A stretch of 62,735 nt of DNA, from contig KQ964610.1 in assembly GCA_001566745.1 (NCBI GenBank), forward strand, positions 1 through 62,735. Direction: 5' to 3'. Made by a program: the position numbers and the translations under genes. Shown here in pieces: positions 51,829-62,094 of the stretch. How positions within the stretch are numbered: position 1 is the stretch's first letter; every line of letters begins with the position of its first letter. The notes under the pieces are model-generated. The model was given only the letters and a program-made list of their open reading frames with translations. It was not told where the DNA came from and searched no databases. This DNA comes from Conidiobolus coronatus NRRL 28638 (taxonomy: Eukaryota; Entomophthoromycota; Entomophthoromycetes; Entomophthorales; Conidiobolaceae).

Positions 51829-53039
51829 TTTAGCCTTAATGATCGGATAGCAAGCCTTTAAAAGAATATTATTTTTTTAGATTAAATCAATTTAATATTA
51901 TTTACAGATGGAAAGTTAAGAATAAGAAAAGCCAAATAATTTATGGAATAAATTATAAAAAGTTAAATAAACAGTTTATTTAAGCTGACCACGGACCCCA
52001 ATAGCTCCAATTTGCAGAAAATAAAAAATAATAGTGTTGTTAGTTGAGCTCGTACTTCGTGTGCAAAACCAAGTCATTGGGTATGTCACTCATCAGCCCT
52101 GAGATAAAGTTGATTCTAACTAGATCTAGAGACTGATACACATTTTCAGGCATATTCTGCAATAGATAGTGGTTCTTTGAGGAAATAAAGTTGGATTTCA
52201 TCCCCGTCAAAATCAGCAGCTACAGAGTAGCTTTAAAGATTTCCCTGGAAATCAGCCATATACCCTAAAAGTTGTCTTCTACCTATAATTGCCATCTTTG
52301 GCAATTTGTGCTGCTAATTTCATTATATTAGTAGGCTGAATGCAGGGCTGGGCACAATCAAGTATCCAATACTAGCATTAACTGCAGCAACTTTATATTG
52401 AACAAATAAAACAATAATAGGTGCGGAATCCCAAGCGTAGTGCTTGCCACCCCAATTAGTTGCAAGAATAAGGGTTACAATTTAAAATTAAAGAGATAGA
52501 AGCCAAGAAACTTCACCGGTTAAGCCACCAACGATACATGCTCCAAATTGTCGATATAACTCTTGCTCACGACTAACCCCGGGTCCATCAGCATTACAAT
52601 CACTGCAAACCCAAAATTTCGCCAATTTCATCAACTTGGTACAATAGATAAAGGATCAAGTTGGTATGGTGCCAGAGCCATTATAGCACTATCCAAGAAA
52701 TCAATATCAACTCTACCTTCCATAGGCACTAAAATAGTACGTAACCCATGTAAAACAAAGTTTGCCCCTGGAACTGGATGACTTTGCAATGCTGCTCCTG
52801 TAGAGTTAACAGGTTTGCTACTAGGGTAAAGCTTTGATTGCAGGGCAAAAATAAATACCCTCGGAGATGCCTATATAGGGTAATTACGACTTTGACTCAA
52901 ATAAAGTTGATGATCCCTAGAGATAATGCCTGGGCAATGCCTGGGCTGTCCCTAGGATATATAGTAGAAGAAATTTAACTATAATTTGAATATACTTGAT
53001 ATACAAATAATAAATTCTAAAAGAATTATTAAGGCTATA
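51829..53039. other. Gene-poor stretch with a minus-strand scrap
   Basis: Near 52880-52640 the minus strand reads protein-like sequence (STGAALQSHPVPGANFVLHG, LRTILVPMEGRVDIDFLDS) of unknown family, and another scrap near 52110-52045 ends LVLHTKYELN. The rest shows nothing. Confidence 0.3.
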
Positions 53040-53918
53040 ATGAGTGATACAGAATCTGTAATTAGTACCCATTCAATGGAAATGCGTAAGAGAAGTAGAA
53101 AAACACCCCAATCACCCTTTAGCTATTTTACTCTTAAAGACATAAAATCTACAAGTCATTGGGATGAAAATACTGCTTCAACTCTTAATATTAAAGTAAA
53201 AGATTCAGAAAATATAATTAATACATGCTCAGATCTAAAATTTGTAGAAAATGCTAAAGAGCTTATTATAGATGAATGGAAAGATGAAAACTGGCTTATT
53301 TCAGTTAATGTTGACAATTTAAATGTGAGCAGCAAAAATAAAACTATAATAAATAAAATAAAGAAAGTGCATCTTTCAATGAAATATGGTGAATGGAAAG
53401 TTGAAGGTTTCATGAATTCTATTATAAATGCTCTCGGATTTGATGACCACCCGCATTATTTCTACCCGAATTACGAATGCTCTGTAAAAATAGGTACAGA
53501 AGAACATGAAATAACGTCAGTTTCCGACTTTGGGGTTTTTCATAATGATAGAGTGTTTCTAATAATAGAAAATAAAACTATAGATACTGCAAGGTATAAT
53601 AATTCCTGGAAAGAACATCAAGTTCTCGGCGAGTTATTCGTATCCGCTCACAATGTAGCAATGCTTAGAAATGTAAAATATCCTATAGAACTCTATGCTT
53701 TAAGGGTTGTAGGAACTTTGTTTACATTTTATAAATCAGAAGTATCTATTGACTATATAAAGGAGACTTTAAAGGGATTCCCCCTTAATTATGAAATGGA
53801 AGTATTAAGACACCCTCCTATAGGCGATTCAATAGTTTTACAAAAATATGATTATTGTTCCATAGATGACAGGAAAAAAATATTAGATATAATGTGTAAA
53901 ATAGGTAGTTCGCTATAA
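53040..53918 (+). CDS. PD-(D/E)XK nuclease-like protein, family B member 2, 292 aa
   Basis: Intact from ATG 53040; the frame is open earlier but only from a TTG. A basic, Ser/Thr-rich N-terminus (MRKRSRKTPQ) is followed by STLNIKVKD, a segment shared with the family B member at 55757. The putative core has Asp163 in SVSDFGVF, Glu177-Asn-Lys179 in LIIENKT, and Gln194 with Glu198 in EHQVLGELF, then ALRVVGTLFTFYKSEV. The E-x-K lysine is retained. Similar in order and length to 49393-50220 but clearly diverged in the first half. Confidence 0.7.
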   Translation: MSDTESVISTHSMEMRKRSRKTPQSPFSYFTLKDIKSTSHWDENTASTLNIKVKDSENIINTCSDLKFVENAKELIIDEWKDENWLISVNVDNLNVSSKNKTIINKIKKVHLSMKYGEWKVEGFMNSIINALGFDDHPHYFYPNYECSVKIGTEEHEITSVSDFGVFHNDRVFLIIENKTIDTARYNNSWKEHQVLGELFVSAHNVAMLRNVKYPIELYALRVVGTLFTFYKSEVSIDYIKETLKGFPLNYEMEVLRHPPIGDSIVLQKYDYCSIDDRKKILDIMCKIGSSL

Positions 53919-54161
53919 TTTGTGTTTGAATTGTTTTCTCGGCCATGCTTGGTTATCCCTTTATTAATAAAAATATGGTGTATACTGGAGGATTTCAAGG
54001 GGTATGTTCCCACTATTCCCCAAGAGATAAAAAATTTGTACTTATAGACTCAACCAACCAAAGCTCTACGCTCATTTCACTTCGTTCCATCCAAGGACTC
54101 GCCGCGTTACACTTGCTCAAACAGCTTAGCGATTCCCAGGTAATAGCCCAGGGCGTGTAGC
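53919..54161 (+). pseudogene. Short unassigned ORF
   Basis: ATG 53945 opens 71 codons (YTGGFQGVCSHYSPRDKKFV, LRSIQGLAALHLLKQL). It looks coding and ends next to the polymerase fragment. No family recognised. Confidence 0.3.
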
Positions 54162-54836
54162 CTAGGCATAGCCTTCCCCAATCAAATAGTTTTGGCCAAA
54201 GTGATATCTGACACTACCGTCTATAGTCTGTTTATCAAATCTATCTACGTCTCTGTCATTCACCAACAACTTGCTGAATTTCCTGCGCTTTCTTTCTGCA
54301 ACTTTTCCTGAAAGAGAATTCATCATAAGTTTGCAAAACTCCCCTAACACCGGGTTATAAATGTTTGGGCTAGAACTCTTCAGACGGTCTTGCTTCTTTT
54401 TCTCCTCCTTCAGACTATGGAAATACTTATCGAACAAGCCTTCTCTACTTTCTTCCCAATCGTTTTTGATATTTCCACGAACTTATCAGTCTTTGTAGCC
54501 CTACCGACAGGGAATCTATTAGCTAGCATCACATAGGGATAAAGACTTACCACATCGACAGAGCTGATATCTTTGTATTCCCCCCTTGTAAACCTGCGCT
54601 CTCCCTCCAATTATACTTTTTCTTATAAAGTCGTCAACATCGTTATCTGTTTCGATTGGAAGGACAATATCCTTCGACAATGTCTTTTTTAAAGTTTTGA
54701 ATGAAAGGGAGGCAACAGTCGCGTATTCTTCAATCTTTGTGTTAGTCAATTTCTTCAGTATATCTACTTTTTTTTCAAATTTCATTGTGAGAGACCTTTG
54801 CAGGATGATCAATACTTCATTGGACAAGGCTTGCAA
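54162..54836 (-). pseudogene. Protein-primed (type 2) family B DNA polymerase fragment, copy 1
   Basis: Three minus-strand frames in order: LTNTKIEEYATVASLSFK and DNDVDDFIRKSIIGGRAQVY, then EYKDISSVDVVSLYPYVM with FPVG (motif A of DNA_pol_B_2), then EFCKLMMNSLSGKVAER (motif B) and on to 54162. This is the protein-primed polymerase type of Mavericks/polintons, adintovirus-like elements and linear plasmids, different from the NCLDV-type polymerase elsewhere in this window. Two frameshifts break it. Motif C and the exonuclease part are missing. Confidence 0.75.
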
Positions 54837-55190
54837 GTCTTTTAATTGTGAGCTCCCTAAATTATCATTTGATTATAATTATGCACAAAACCAAAGATTT
54901 CAGGGAAATCTAGACCAGTTTGTAAAAGATAATGCTAGTAAAATAAAGGAATATGTCCACAGAGATTGTGTTGCTCTATCGGAAGTATTTTTCTACTTTT
55001 GAAAAGCTGTTCAAATACTAACAAAGACTGATATTGAAAACTACCCAACTGTAGCATCTTTAAATCTAGAGCTGCAAAATATGCTAAAGATGAAGACATT
55101 GGCTTTCTTTCTACAAAAGTATCGTCATACCAAGTGTACTTAACAAGCGATATAGAATGTAATAAAGGGGTCAGCAATAGGTTCCTTATA
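54800..55190 (+). pseudogene. Protein-primed family B DNA polymerase fragment, copy 2
   Basis: The plus strand reads MINTSLDKACKSFNCELPK, KIKEYVHRDCVALSEVF (Exo III-like Y-x3-D), a TGA, and then in the same frame ILTKTDIENYPTVASLNLEL. The last block is homologous to the start of the minus-strand copy (LTNTKIEEYATVASLSF), so these are two paralogous fragments arranged head to head, not one split gene. The frame decays after about 55140. Confidence 0.65.
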
Positions 55191-55404
55191 CCCTAGAATT
55201 TGTTGTTAAAGTTCAAAATAGAGCAGAAGGCAAGATTACGCCCTTTAACGCAACGAGTATTCACAAATTTTATATTTATTTAAGAAATCAGGATGACCAT
55301 AATGAATACGACCCCAATTGTAGCCACAATACGATGTGTTAAGTAACATGAGTAAGGTTAGAATTGGTCACTTTTCAATTCCTGTCTCCAATTTGGAAAT
55401 ATAC

Positions 55405-55632
55405 TATGAATATTAAACCTTGATTTTTGTTACCATTATTAAGCGTGGCTTCTAATGAAAGTATATTCTGCTTAGGTAAACCCATAAAGCTAGAATTTGT
55501 CAGTGACATCAAATGGCTTGCCTATACTACCCCTGTTACTATTGGGGAAGAAGCAATGAAGCTAGAAATAGATATAGTATTGAAGACAGTATTAAAGAAG
55601 ATTACCTTAGATAACCAACTTAAAGTCTTATA
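55405..55632 (+). pseudogene. Unassigned ORF remnant
   Basis: After an ATG at 55408 and an early TGA the frame is open to 55632 (FCLGKPIKLEFVSDIKW, TIGEEAMKLEIDIVLKTVL). Protein-like, family unknown. Confidence 0.3.
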
Positions 55633-55756
55633 GCCTATAATTCCCTTTACTTGAAGAACGTTAGTTTGATTAAAATCTATATACTTTAACCTACAAAAGT
55701 ATTTAATTGAACAGTTTAATGGAGTTTAGAGTAATAAGTTATATTATTAGATTAAA

Positions 55757-56584
55757 ATGGTTAAGAGAAGAAAGATCGATAGTACTGATGAATTTAGAAC
55801 ATCTACCAGCAAGTTTAGAGAGGAAGAGACAACAGCATTGAATATAAAAGTTGAAGATGTTAGTGAAATATCTCAAATCATTCCTTCACAGTTTGTATCT
55901 ACCGTAGTACAGGTCTCTATGTCAGAGTTATTACTACCTGAATATGATACGAGTGCTATTAGGAATTATATACAGGGTGCTAGTAGCAATTTGACCAAGC
56001 ATCAGAAGATGTTCTTACATAAGTTGAAGTTGGTACTATTAAATAATAATCCAAGCTCTGAAGCTCCAAACTGTGAGAGGTACGTAGATGACCTAATGAC
56101 TTTTCTGTTTGGTATATCTGATTTAGATGGTGGTGAGGATTTAACTTTGAGACCGTGTAATCTTAACCTCGTTATTGGAGACCATAGCTTTGCTGCACAA
56201 GCTGATAAAGAAGGTAGAAAGGGAGAGGAACTGATATGGCTATTACAGGAGGATAAACATAAAGGAACAACCACTTATAAGGAGGGTGATATACAGTTAG
56301 CATGTGCAATGATTGCAGCTTCTCAACGTAACTACAATATGTTTAAGAGTATTATAACTCCAGATAGAATAATAGGAATAAAGGTATTAGCAGATGAAGT
56401 TTATTTTTGTTGCATTAATCCTACAGTAAGTTACCTTGAAGGTTTGTTCGGGGAGGATATTCCAGTAGATGAAGAATTAGTTATGAAGAAGATTGGACCA
56501 TTTCAAATTTCTGATCCTGAAGGAAGAAGGGTAGTATTTACTAACATAACATCTTTGTATAATTGGGCTGTGTCTTTATGTTAG
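55757..56584 (+). CDS. PD-(D/E)XK nuclease-like protein, family B member 3, 275 aa
   Basis: Intact from ATG 55757. N-terminus MVKRRKI (possible nuclear localisation), then TALNIKVED as in the 53040 protein, a helical middle (NLTKHQKMFLHKLKLVLLNN), and a putative core: Asp150 in FAAQADKEG, Glu165-Asp-Lys167 in LLQEDKHKG, and Gln180 in EGDIQLACAMIAA, then IIGIKVLADEVYFCC. The L-x-x-EDKH wording matches the 49393 member. All three key positions are kept. The C-terminus lacks the FTFYK block of the other two members, so it is the most distant member. Confidence 0.7.
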   Translation: MVKRRKIDSTDEFRTSTSKFREEETTALNIKVEDVSEISQIIPSQFVSTVVQVSMSELLLPEYDTSAIRNYIQGASSNLTKHQKMFLHKLKLVLLNNNPSSEAPNCERYVDDLMTFLFGISDLDGGEDLTLRPCNLNLVIGDHSFAAQADKEGRKGEELIWLLQEDKHKGTTTYKEGDIQLACAMIAASQRNYNMFKSIITPDRIIGIKVLADEVYFCCINPTVSYLEGLFGEDIPVDEELVMKKIGPFQISDPEGRRVVFTNITSLYNWAVSLC

Positions 56585-56866
56585 CCTTGCTTGGGTTTTA
56601 AATTGGATTTACTTCAAGTACGACCCATATCGAGTTATCTATTACTCAAATGATATCTTTAAAAGTTAAACTTAAAGAATAAGCTTTGCTTATTCAATTA
56701 ACCCTTGGTATAGAAAGATGATATTATTTCTTTGATATTCAAAGAACAATTCGATTTGGTTTCCAATAGCCTTTTATTCTTTTTTAATAGAGCATGGTAT
56801 TTATCTTGCAACTCTTCGAGATTAGTTTGACTTTTTATAGAAACTGTTTGAGTTTTAGAGTTAGAG
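56585..56866. other. Intergenic, nothing recognised
   Basis: AT-rich, no assignable signal. Confidence 0.35.
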
Positions 56867-57100
56867 TTAGGTTACTTTGACATTAATATTATAAGTACCT
56901 GGAAAATCTTCATCAATTTCGCCATTTTCAGCAATGTGCATGTTCCAATGAGCTACAGTTGCGTCTCCTTTTACAAGTACATTCATAGGCTTTGAAGAAT
57001 CATCGCTAAATGGTAGCAAATTTTCAAGTTGAATAGCACGTAGTTCACCTTTTCCTGTCTGCAAATTTAAAAATTTGGAGGGTTCAACTGCTCTTAATCT
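56867..57100 (-). pseudogene. Unassigned minus-strand remnant
   Basis: An open frame without ATG reads VEPSKFLNLQTGKGELRAIQ, VLVKGDATVAHWNMHIAENG and PGTYNINVKV, a beta-rich protein fragment. The sequence just upstream ends in AATTTGCAG, so an intron acceptor is conceivable. Family unknown. The sequence between here and 57780 has scraps (YGFNAPPITGQRIKDQTVD) but no assignable gene. Confidence 0.3.
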
Positions 57101-57779
57101 AAATATGAAAATAGTTATTATCGTTAAATAGTATTTTAAAATAATACCAGAAAGGAATCCCTTTGCCCAGCCTAAACCCTCTTCGCAAGTAAGACCTTTG
57201 GATTCCTTCTAAAATATTTAAATAAAAAAACAATTCTTCCCTAGGTAATATCTACTTAACAAGTATCAAGCTTCTGGAGCAGGTAATTATGGATTCAATG
57301 CTCCACCTATTACAGGGCAGCGTATTAAAGACCAAACTGTAGACACTGCAACATCTATAGTTATATAACAAAAGACTGGAATTAAAAGTTGGTGCTCAAT
57401 GGTACAGTTGGTATAGTATCTTTCAGCAATAAACTAGAAGGAAAAGAATCTGTGGCCAATAGTTAAATTCGATCTAGCTGATGGTAAGACGTTTACACGC
57501 CCTATGAAGAGAGAACTATGGGAAAGTGTAACTTCCATTTCTATTGTGGTGTCATGTTGCTTTTACCGCAGTGTATAACCTTATCATCTATACTATATTC
57601 AAGATCTTTACACCAAAATCTCCTTATTTGGTAATTTTCTGCTACAACCTTAATTTTTCTCTTGCAGTCAAAATTTCCTTATTTGGAAATCACCGCTACG
57701 ACCAGAGGGAGGCCGGTGCCCTTACACGAATTATCGTCTCTAAATTCTTTCCAGTAATTTCTCCTTTTTTGGTAATTCT

Positions 57780-58240
57780 TGCTAAATATTCCATTTGATT
57801 GAGTATTTGATTTACTTCGTTTTGAACACCAATATCACCAAAGTTAAAACCAGGGGCTTCATAATGCTTTGGTGGAAAAGGTGCGTTACGAATTCTGTCA
57901 TTGGTAAGTTGAGGTGGATAATATGGCTTTGAACAATCATACTAGCAGCATGCTTATACGCTACTCCTATTGCACTCAGTAATCGTTTTAGCTCTAATTT
58001 GTCGCTTGGTTCTGTGAAGTAAAAGCTATTTTTGTTAATAGCATTTTCAGTAAGCACAGGCTGTGAGAACGGTGGAGAGATATTACCTTCTTTAAGGGTT
58101 TCACTGAAAGCGTCTTCTAGTTCTTTAAATAGCAGTTTAAATCGAGAAGCCGTAGAAGAATTGTTAGGTCCAAACTCATTGGATTTCAAATACAAAAATA
58201 CTCTGACTTTTTTAAAGAGTGGAGGAACAAATAGGGCTTA
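57780..58240 (-). pseudogene. Unassigned host-like gene remnant
   Basis: The minus strand reads VPPLFKKVRVFLYLKSNEFG, FKLLFKELEDAFSETLKEG, LELKRLLSAIGVAYKHAAS, and after a frame change PPQLTNDRIRNAPFPPKHYE, NEVNQILNQMEYLARI. No ATG and one frameshift near 57935. Convincing as a former protein, but I cannot name it. Confidence 0.4.
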
Positions 58241-58257
58241 AGCGGTTTGGCAAAGGG

Positions 58258-58670
58258 AGTTTATGAATCTAGTCTTCAGTGTAAAGATCATGAAAGAGAG
58301 ATTCTAGAAAGTATTAAAATTATTAACAACTTTAGTATCAAAGTAAAATCTATGTCAGCTAGATATTTGGAGTTCTATAAGAACTTTGCACCCATCGACA
58401 AGTAAAGAAATCTTTAATAAAGACTCTTTCAGTAAAAGTTGGAGTAGATCAGTCAAATCTTTGGTTCTAACTATTACAACAAAAGCACTTTCAAGGATGT
58501 CACTTGCACAATTCATGATAAACAATGATAGGCTTCTCTTGTTTCACTCTCTTGGATCAGGTAAAAGTATCACTGCATTGGCATGTGCAAAATACAATAG
58601 CCATTTCAAGACTGTGTTAATCACCTATTCGGACATATTGGGGAGAAACTTTATGGAGGTGTTTATATCA
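58258..58670 (+). pseudogene. NCLDV D6/D11-type helicase remnant, copy 2
   Basis: A lead-in (LESIKIINNFSIKVKSMSAR) is followed after a frameshift by SFSKSWSRSVKSLV, LLLFHSLGSGKSITALACAK (Walker A) and HFKTVLITYSDILGRNFM. Colinear with copy 1 at 12130-12430 but with many substitutions, so the two diverged before or during decay. It breaks off at about 58670, where a minus-strand fragment begins. Confidence 0.7.
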
Positions 58671-58965
58671 TCCAAGCTAAGTCAGAGGAACCATCTCCTC
58701 TACAGGAATCTTAATCTTCTCACCGGTCTTCTTTTCGACAGTCTTTCTGTGAGTTGAACAAGTTAATACCCTTGATGGTACTCTTACCGCAGGTATCACC
58801 CTGTCTGGTACCCCTCTCCCAGAGTTCTACAAAGTCATCGGCTAATACGTCGAATACCTTCTGTTCAGAGTATTCCAACATCTCTCGAGTAATTGTTGCT
58901 TCTCTCTCTCGAAGTCTAGCTATAGGTTTTAAAGAATCTCGCGAACCTAATCAGAGTGAGTCAGC
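58670..58965 (-). pseudogene. Unassigned virus-like fragment
   Basis: The minus strand reads RDSLKPIARLREREATITRE, SEQKVFDVLADDFVELWERG, DTCGKSTIKGINLF, then in another frame RKTVEKKTGEKIKIPVEEM. It reads like a charged viral protein and abuts the helicase piece with opposite orientation. Family unknown. Confidence 0.4.
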
Positions 58966-58987
58966 TGGTTTCCAAGATAGCTGAGAT

Positions 58988-59290
58988 GGAGAGGGTCCTG
59001 GATTCAAGTGTTCTGTGACTGATGATTGCTTTAGTGGGCTAATCTGTAATAACGGAGTATGTAATATCAGAGCATTTGACAAAAAGCCGGGTGACGAATG
59101 CAAGAACAGCGTTGAATGCGAGTATGGATGTAATCATGATGGAAGATGTTACTCTGAATCTCTCGTCGTCGATTGCGACAATGACTTTGTATGTGGTGCT
59201 GGTTCTATATGCTACGAAAGAATCTGCTGTGCTGGAAACTATGAGTATTGCTCAAGGCGCTCTGGATGGCCAATCCGTCTGCCATCGTAA
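58988..59290 (+). pseudogene. Cysteine-rich secreted-type fragment
   Basis: About 100 codons with 16 Cys in spaced pairs (CSVTDDCFSGLICNNGVC, GDECKNSVECEYGCNHDGRC, CDNDFVCGAGSICYERICC), a pattern like Dickkopf/EGF-type disulphide knots. No ATG or signal peptide is in frame (a TGA precedes 58988), so it is truncated at the 5' end. Could come from a fungal secreted protein or a viral surface protein. Confidence 0.45.
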
Positions 59291-59456
59291 CTCCATTTAA
59301 TATCAGTGAGTTTGTAATTCTAACACTCTGCTTAAAAGTTTGAGTTTTACTCATCTTCCTCATCATCAGGGCAAAGGTTGTTGAGTAATATTCTGGATTC
59401 TATATCCTCTTCGTAATCAAAGGACATTGTGTAGTCAACCAGTGTCTTTTTAATTT

Positions 59457-59651
59457 TTGTATCATACAAATGATATTTTACTAAAGCCTGAACTCCTGTC
59501 TGACTTCAATATCACAGATATGCTCGTTAAAGATATTAACTACGGTGAAATAAAAGAAGATCTTCTTACTTTGGGTGAGCCCCAGACTGTTGGCGCTGGG
59601 CAACTCATACCAATAAAGTACCAAGGCAAGGATCTTGTGATTACCTGTTAA
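59457..59651 (+). pseudogene. Unassigned short ORF, possibly viral
   Basis: From ATG 59520 about 43 codons ending QTVGAGQLIPIKYQGKDLVI. The G-x-x-IPI-Y-x-G-x-x-L pattern recalls the start of an NCLDV conserved protein (DUF5871-like), but too little is left to be sure. Confidence 0.3.
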
Positions 59652-60748
59652 TTATTTCTTAGAAAACAAGATACAATCCAGATGACCACCATGAACAAAA
59701 GAGATTTTGAAGCTTCATAAGTACTTCACCCTTTACCAAGTTGGATGGTAAAATATCTTTTATAATAACAAACAACACAATATCGGGTCTTGGGTGAAGA
59801 GAACTTGTCTAACACAAAGGACATATAGTTTATGTCAATCTTGAAGGATACACTGGAAGCAACTTCACCGCTGATAACCATGAAGAGGTTGCAGAGATAT
59901 TAAGCGCGGCTGACATCATGAAACTTTTTATCAGGTTAAGATTAAGTTATTGAGGATTTTTCATAAGAACAAAAGCTTTCAAACCCTTCTACAATTAAAT
60001 CTAGAATTTATAGATATTACATGAATAATATTACTGAGGCTCATGAGAGGATTCACACTATGTCCTATAAAGTAGAGAAAATCTTGAGACATGAAGTCAA
60101 AGATAATAGCGATAATTAAGTTCCAGCAGAGTTTTAAAAATCTATAAAATCTTTTTTCTAACCATTAGAAGCTATTTAAGAACCTTAAAGATATTTTAGA
60201 TAATAAAAAGATAAGAGGTAAATAAGGAATTATAGAATTTTATGTAGGTATTAATTGCATGAAGTTGGTAGATAGCTGGAAGGCAGAATTGTATCCTAGG
60301 GTCAGCTCAAGAAATTGAGTGCTGCTAAAAAAAATCGACCAATATTTGTTTGATGATAATGAGGAAGATTTCTACTTCACAAGTTTAGAATTACTAGGTA
60401 CCTAACATTGTTTACCTATTAAACTATGAGATAAACTTATCACTGAATTTAGTTGAAATAAGATGTAGTACGTACTTGTATAAGCATGTTTCGGCCTCAA
60501 AGTATTATCTGCTCTAAATACTTTGGCACTTTACAGACATCTAGATAACTATTAATTGATGTAAAATTATCATAAATTTAAATTAGCAAAATTAAAGTAC
60601 GGATCTTGGGCGTTTGTACAAGGATGTAACTGAGCCTATCACAATCGACGGGTCTGGTTTTCTTTATGTGCAAAAAAAATATAAATTAAAATTAAAAATT
60701 ACAAAAAACAAAGTGAAGCTAACACTTAGGGCTAAAATTTGGTTCAAG
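59652..60748. other. Gene-poor stretch
   Basis: One scrap near 60000-60120 (RYYMNNITEAHERIHTMSYK) looks coding. Otherwise stop-dense, nothing recognised. Confidence 0.35.
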
Positions 60749-61186
60749 ATGGAAGATTTAATATACTTGCAAAAAATAGTTCAAAGAGAGAGGCTTGAGA
60801 CATATATATCTAATTTTGCACATGAATTAGTCAGATTTTCAGGTAAAAACTTAGCTAATGGCTTCTTAGTGTTGACAGAATACCCCAATAAAAATACTTA
60901 TAGTGGTCATCAAGAAAGGTGTGATTTGATAGTTCAGGTGCTGAAAGACAGGAAAGTTATACTTATTATAGAATGTAAGGTTGAAGAAGAAGATTTCGAA
61001 ATTGGGGAGGTGCAGTTGGAAAATTATATGATTAGTCTAAGTTGTCGACACGGTATTTTAATGAATGCAAGTAAAGCTCAGAAATATGAATTTGACCCTA
61101 GCAAAAAGTTTAAGCCAAACATGTCTGAGGAAATAAACCTTCAAAATAATTTAGGAAGACTTGTAGAGATAATTAAAAATATATAG
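60749..61186 (+). CDS. PD-(D/E)XK nuclease-like protein, family A, 145 aa
   Basis: From ATG 60749 (an upstream extension exists only from a TTG and is Lys-rich leader-like). Asp59 in RCDLIVQV, LIIECKVEEEDFEIGE with Glu75 and Lys77, QLENYMISL with Gln89 and Tyr93, then GILMNAS. Ends LVEIIKNI. Nearly the same protein as at 51379-51828 in the core, with a different N-terminal helix. Its last codons and 3' flank recur at 9866-9967, showing that this copy or a close sister has been duplicated at DNA level. Confidence 0.72.
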   Translation: MEDLIYLQKIVQRERLETYISNFAHELVRFSGKNLANGFLVLTEYPNKNTYSGHQERCDLIVQVLKDRKVILIIECKVEEEDFEIGEVQLENYMISLSCRHGILMNASKAQKYEFDPSKKFKPNMSEEINLQNNLGRLVEIIKNI

Positions 61187-62090
61187 TTAGCTCAGATAAA
61201 TCCGGCCTTGATTTTTTCTGGCAAAGTCCACGATTCCAAGTTAAATGCTGACGCCGTGGACAATCAAACTAGTAAAATAAAACTTTTATCAGATATAGTT
61301 GTGGGAATCCCAGGGTAATATCGACTTGCGGTGACTTATATGTCTGAACGATAGTGTGTCTTAATATTTAACTAGAGGGCTTGTATTCCCGAGGGTTGCC
61401 GAGGTAGTACCCAAAGCTATCTCTACGCATAGACAGCGCAATTATTCGTTCCTTGACAGCTCGTGCATAATCTTCAACTATTTTGGCGCACACTTTCTGA
61501 GGGGCATTCTGTGTAGTCTTATTGTCAAACAATTCAATCTATCCGCCTATAACAGTCCTCTGAACAGTTTGAAATATTTGATAACCTTCTTCCTATTTTC
61601 AACATTAAGCATACCATCATACCCATTGCTACTGGTAACTTCAGTGGAGCTATGAAAGTCCTTGGTGCTATAAAATGCTGAAGCGGTAGATCATAGCAAG
61701 GAATTCCCGTCTAGAGTCATTGTCTATGCTAGCTAATGAAGTCTCTAAGAGAATTTTTTGCTCGACATCAATCGCTATTCATCACTTCTTGTCTCTATTA
61801 TTCTTCCCAACAAGTTTAACCGGGTGGATGCTTAGCTGCTTGTTCTGATTGGCTTGATCTCTGAATATTAGATAAGAAATGATTAAAAGTTATTTATTAG
61901 ATATTTACTCAAGGGGTTATTGCCGGTTAAGACAGATTTTCAATCAAAAGGAGACTAAGGTTAATTACTTATACGGAAGTACCAACTATCAAGAAAGTTT
62001 ACAAAGCCCTTTAGCAAGTACTTTAACTTACAAAGCAGTGCTTCTACCTCTTCTTCTACAACTTTATCACCCTCCTCCTCTAGTTTAAAA
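61187..62090. other. Gene-poor stretch with one minus-strand tail
   Basis: The minus strand from about 61505 to 61373 reads KVCAKIVEDYARAVKERIIA, LSMRRDSFGYYLGNPREY and a TAA, an unassigned C-terminus that may be viral. The rest, including a 69-codon frame at 61879, is not recognised. Confidence 0.3.
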
Positions 62091-62094
62091 CAAC

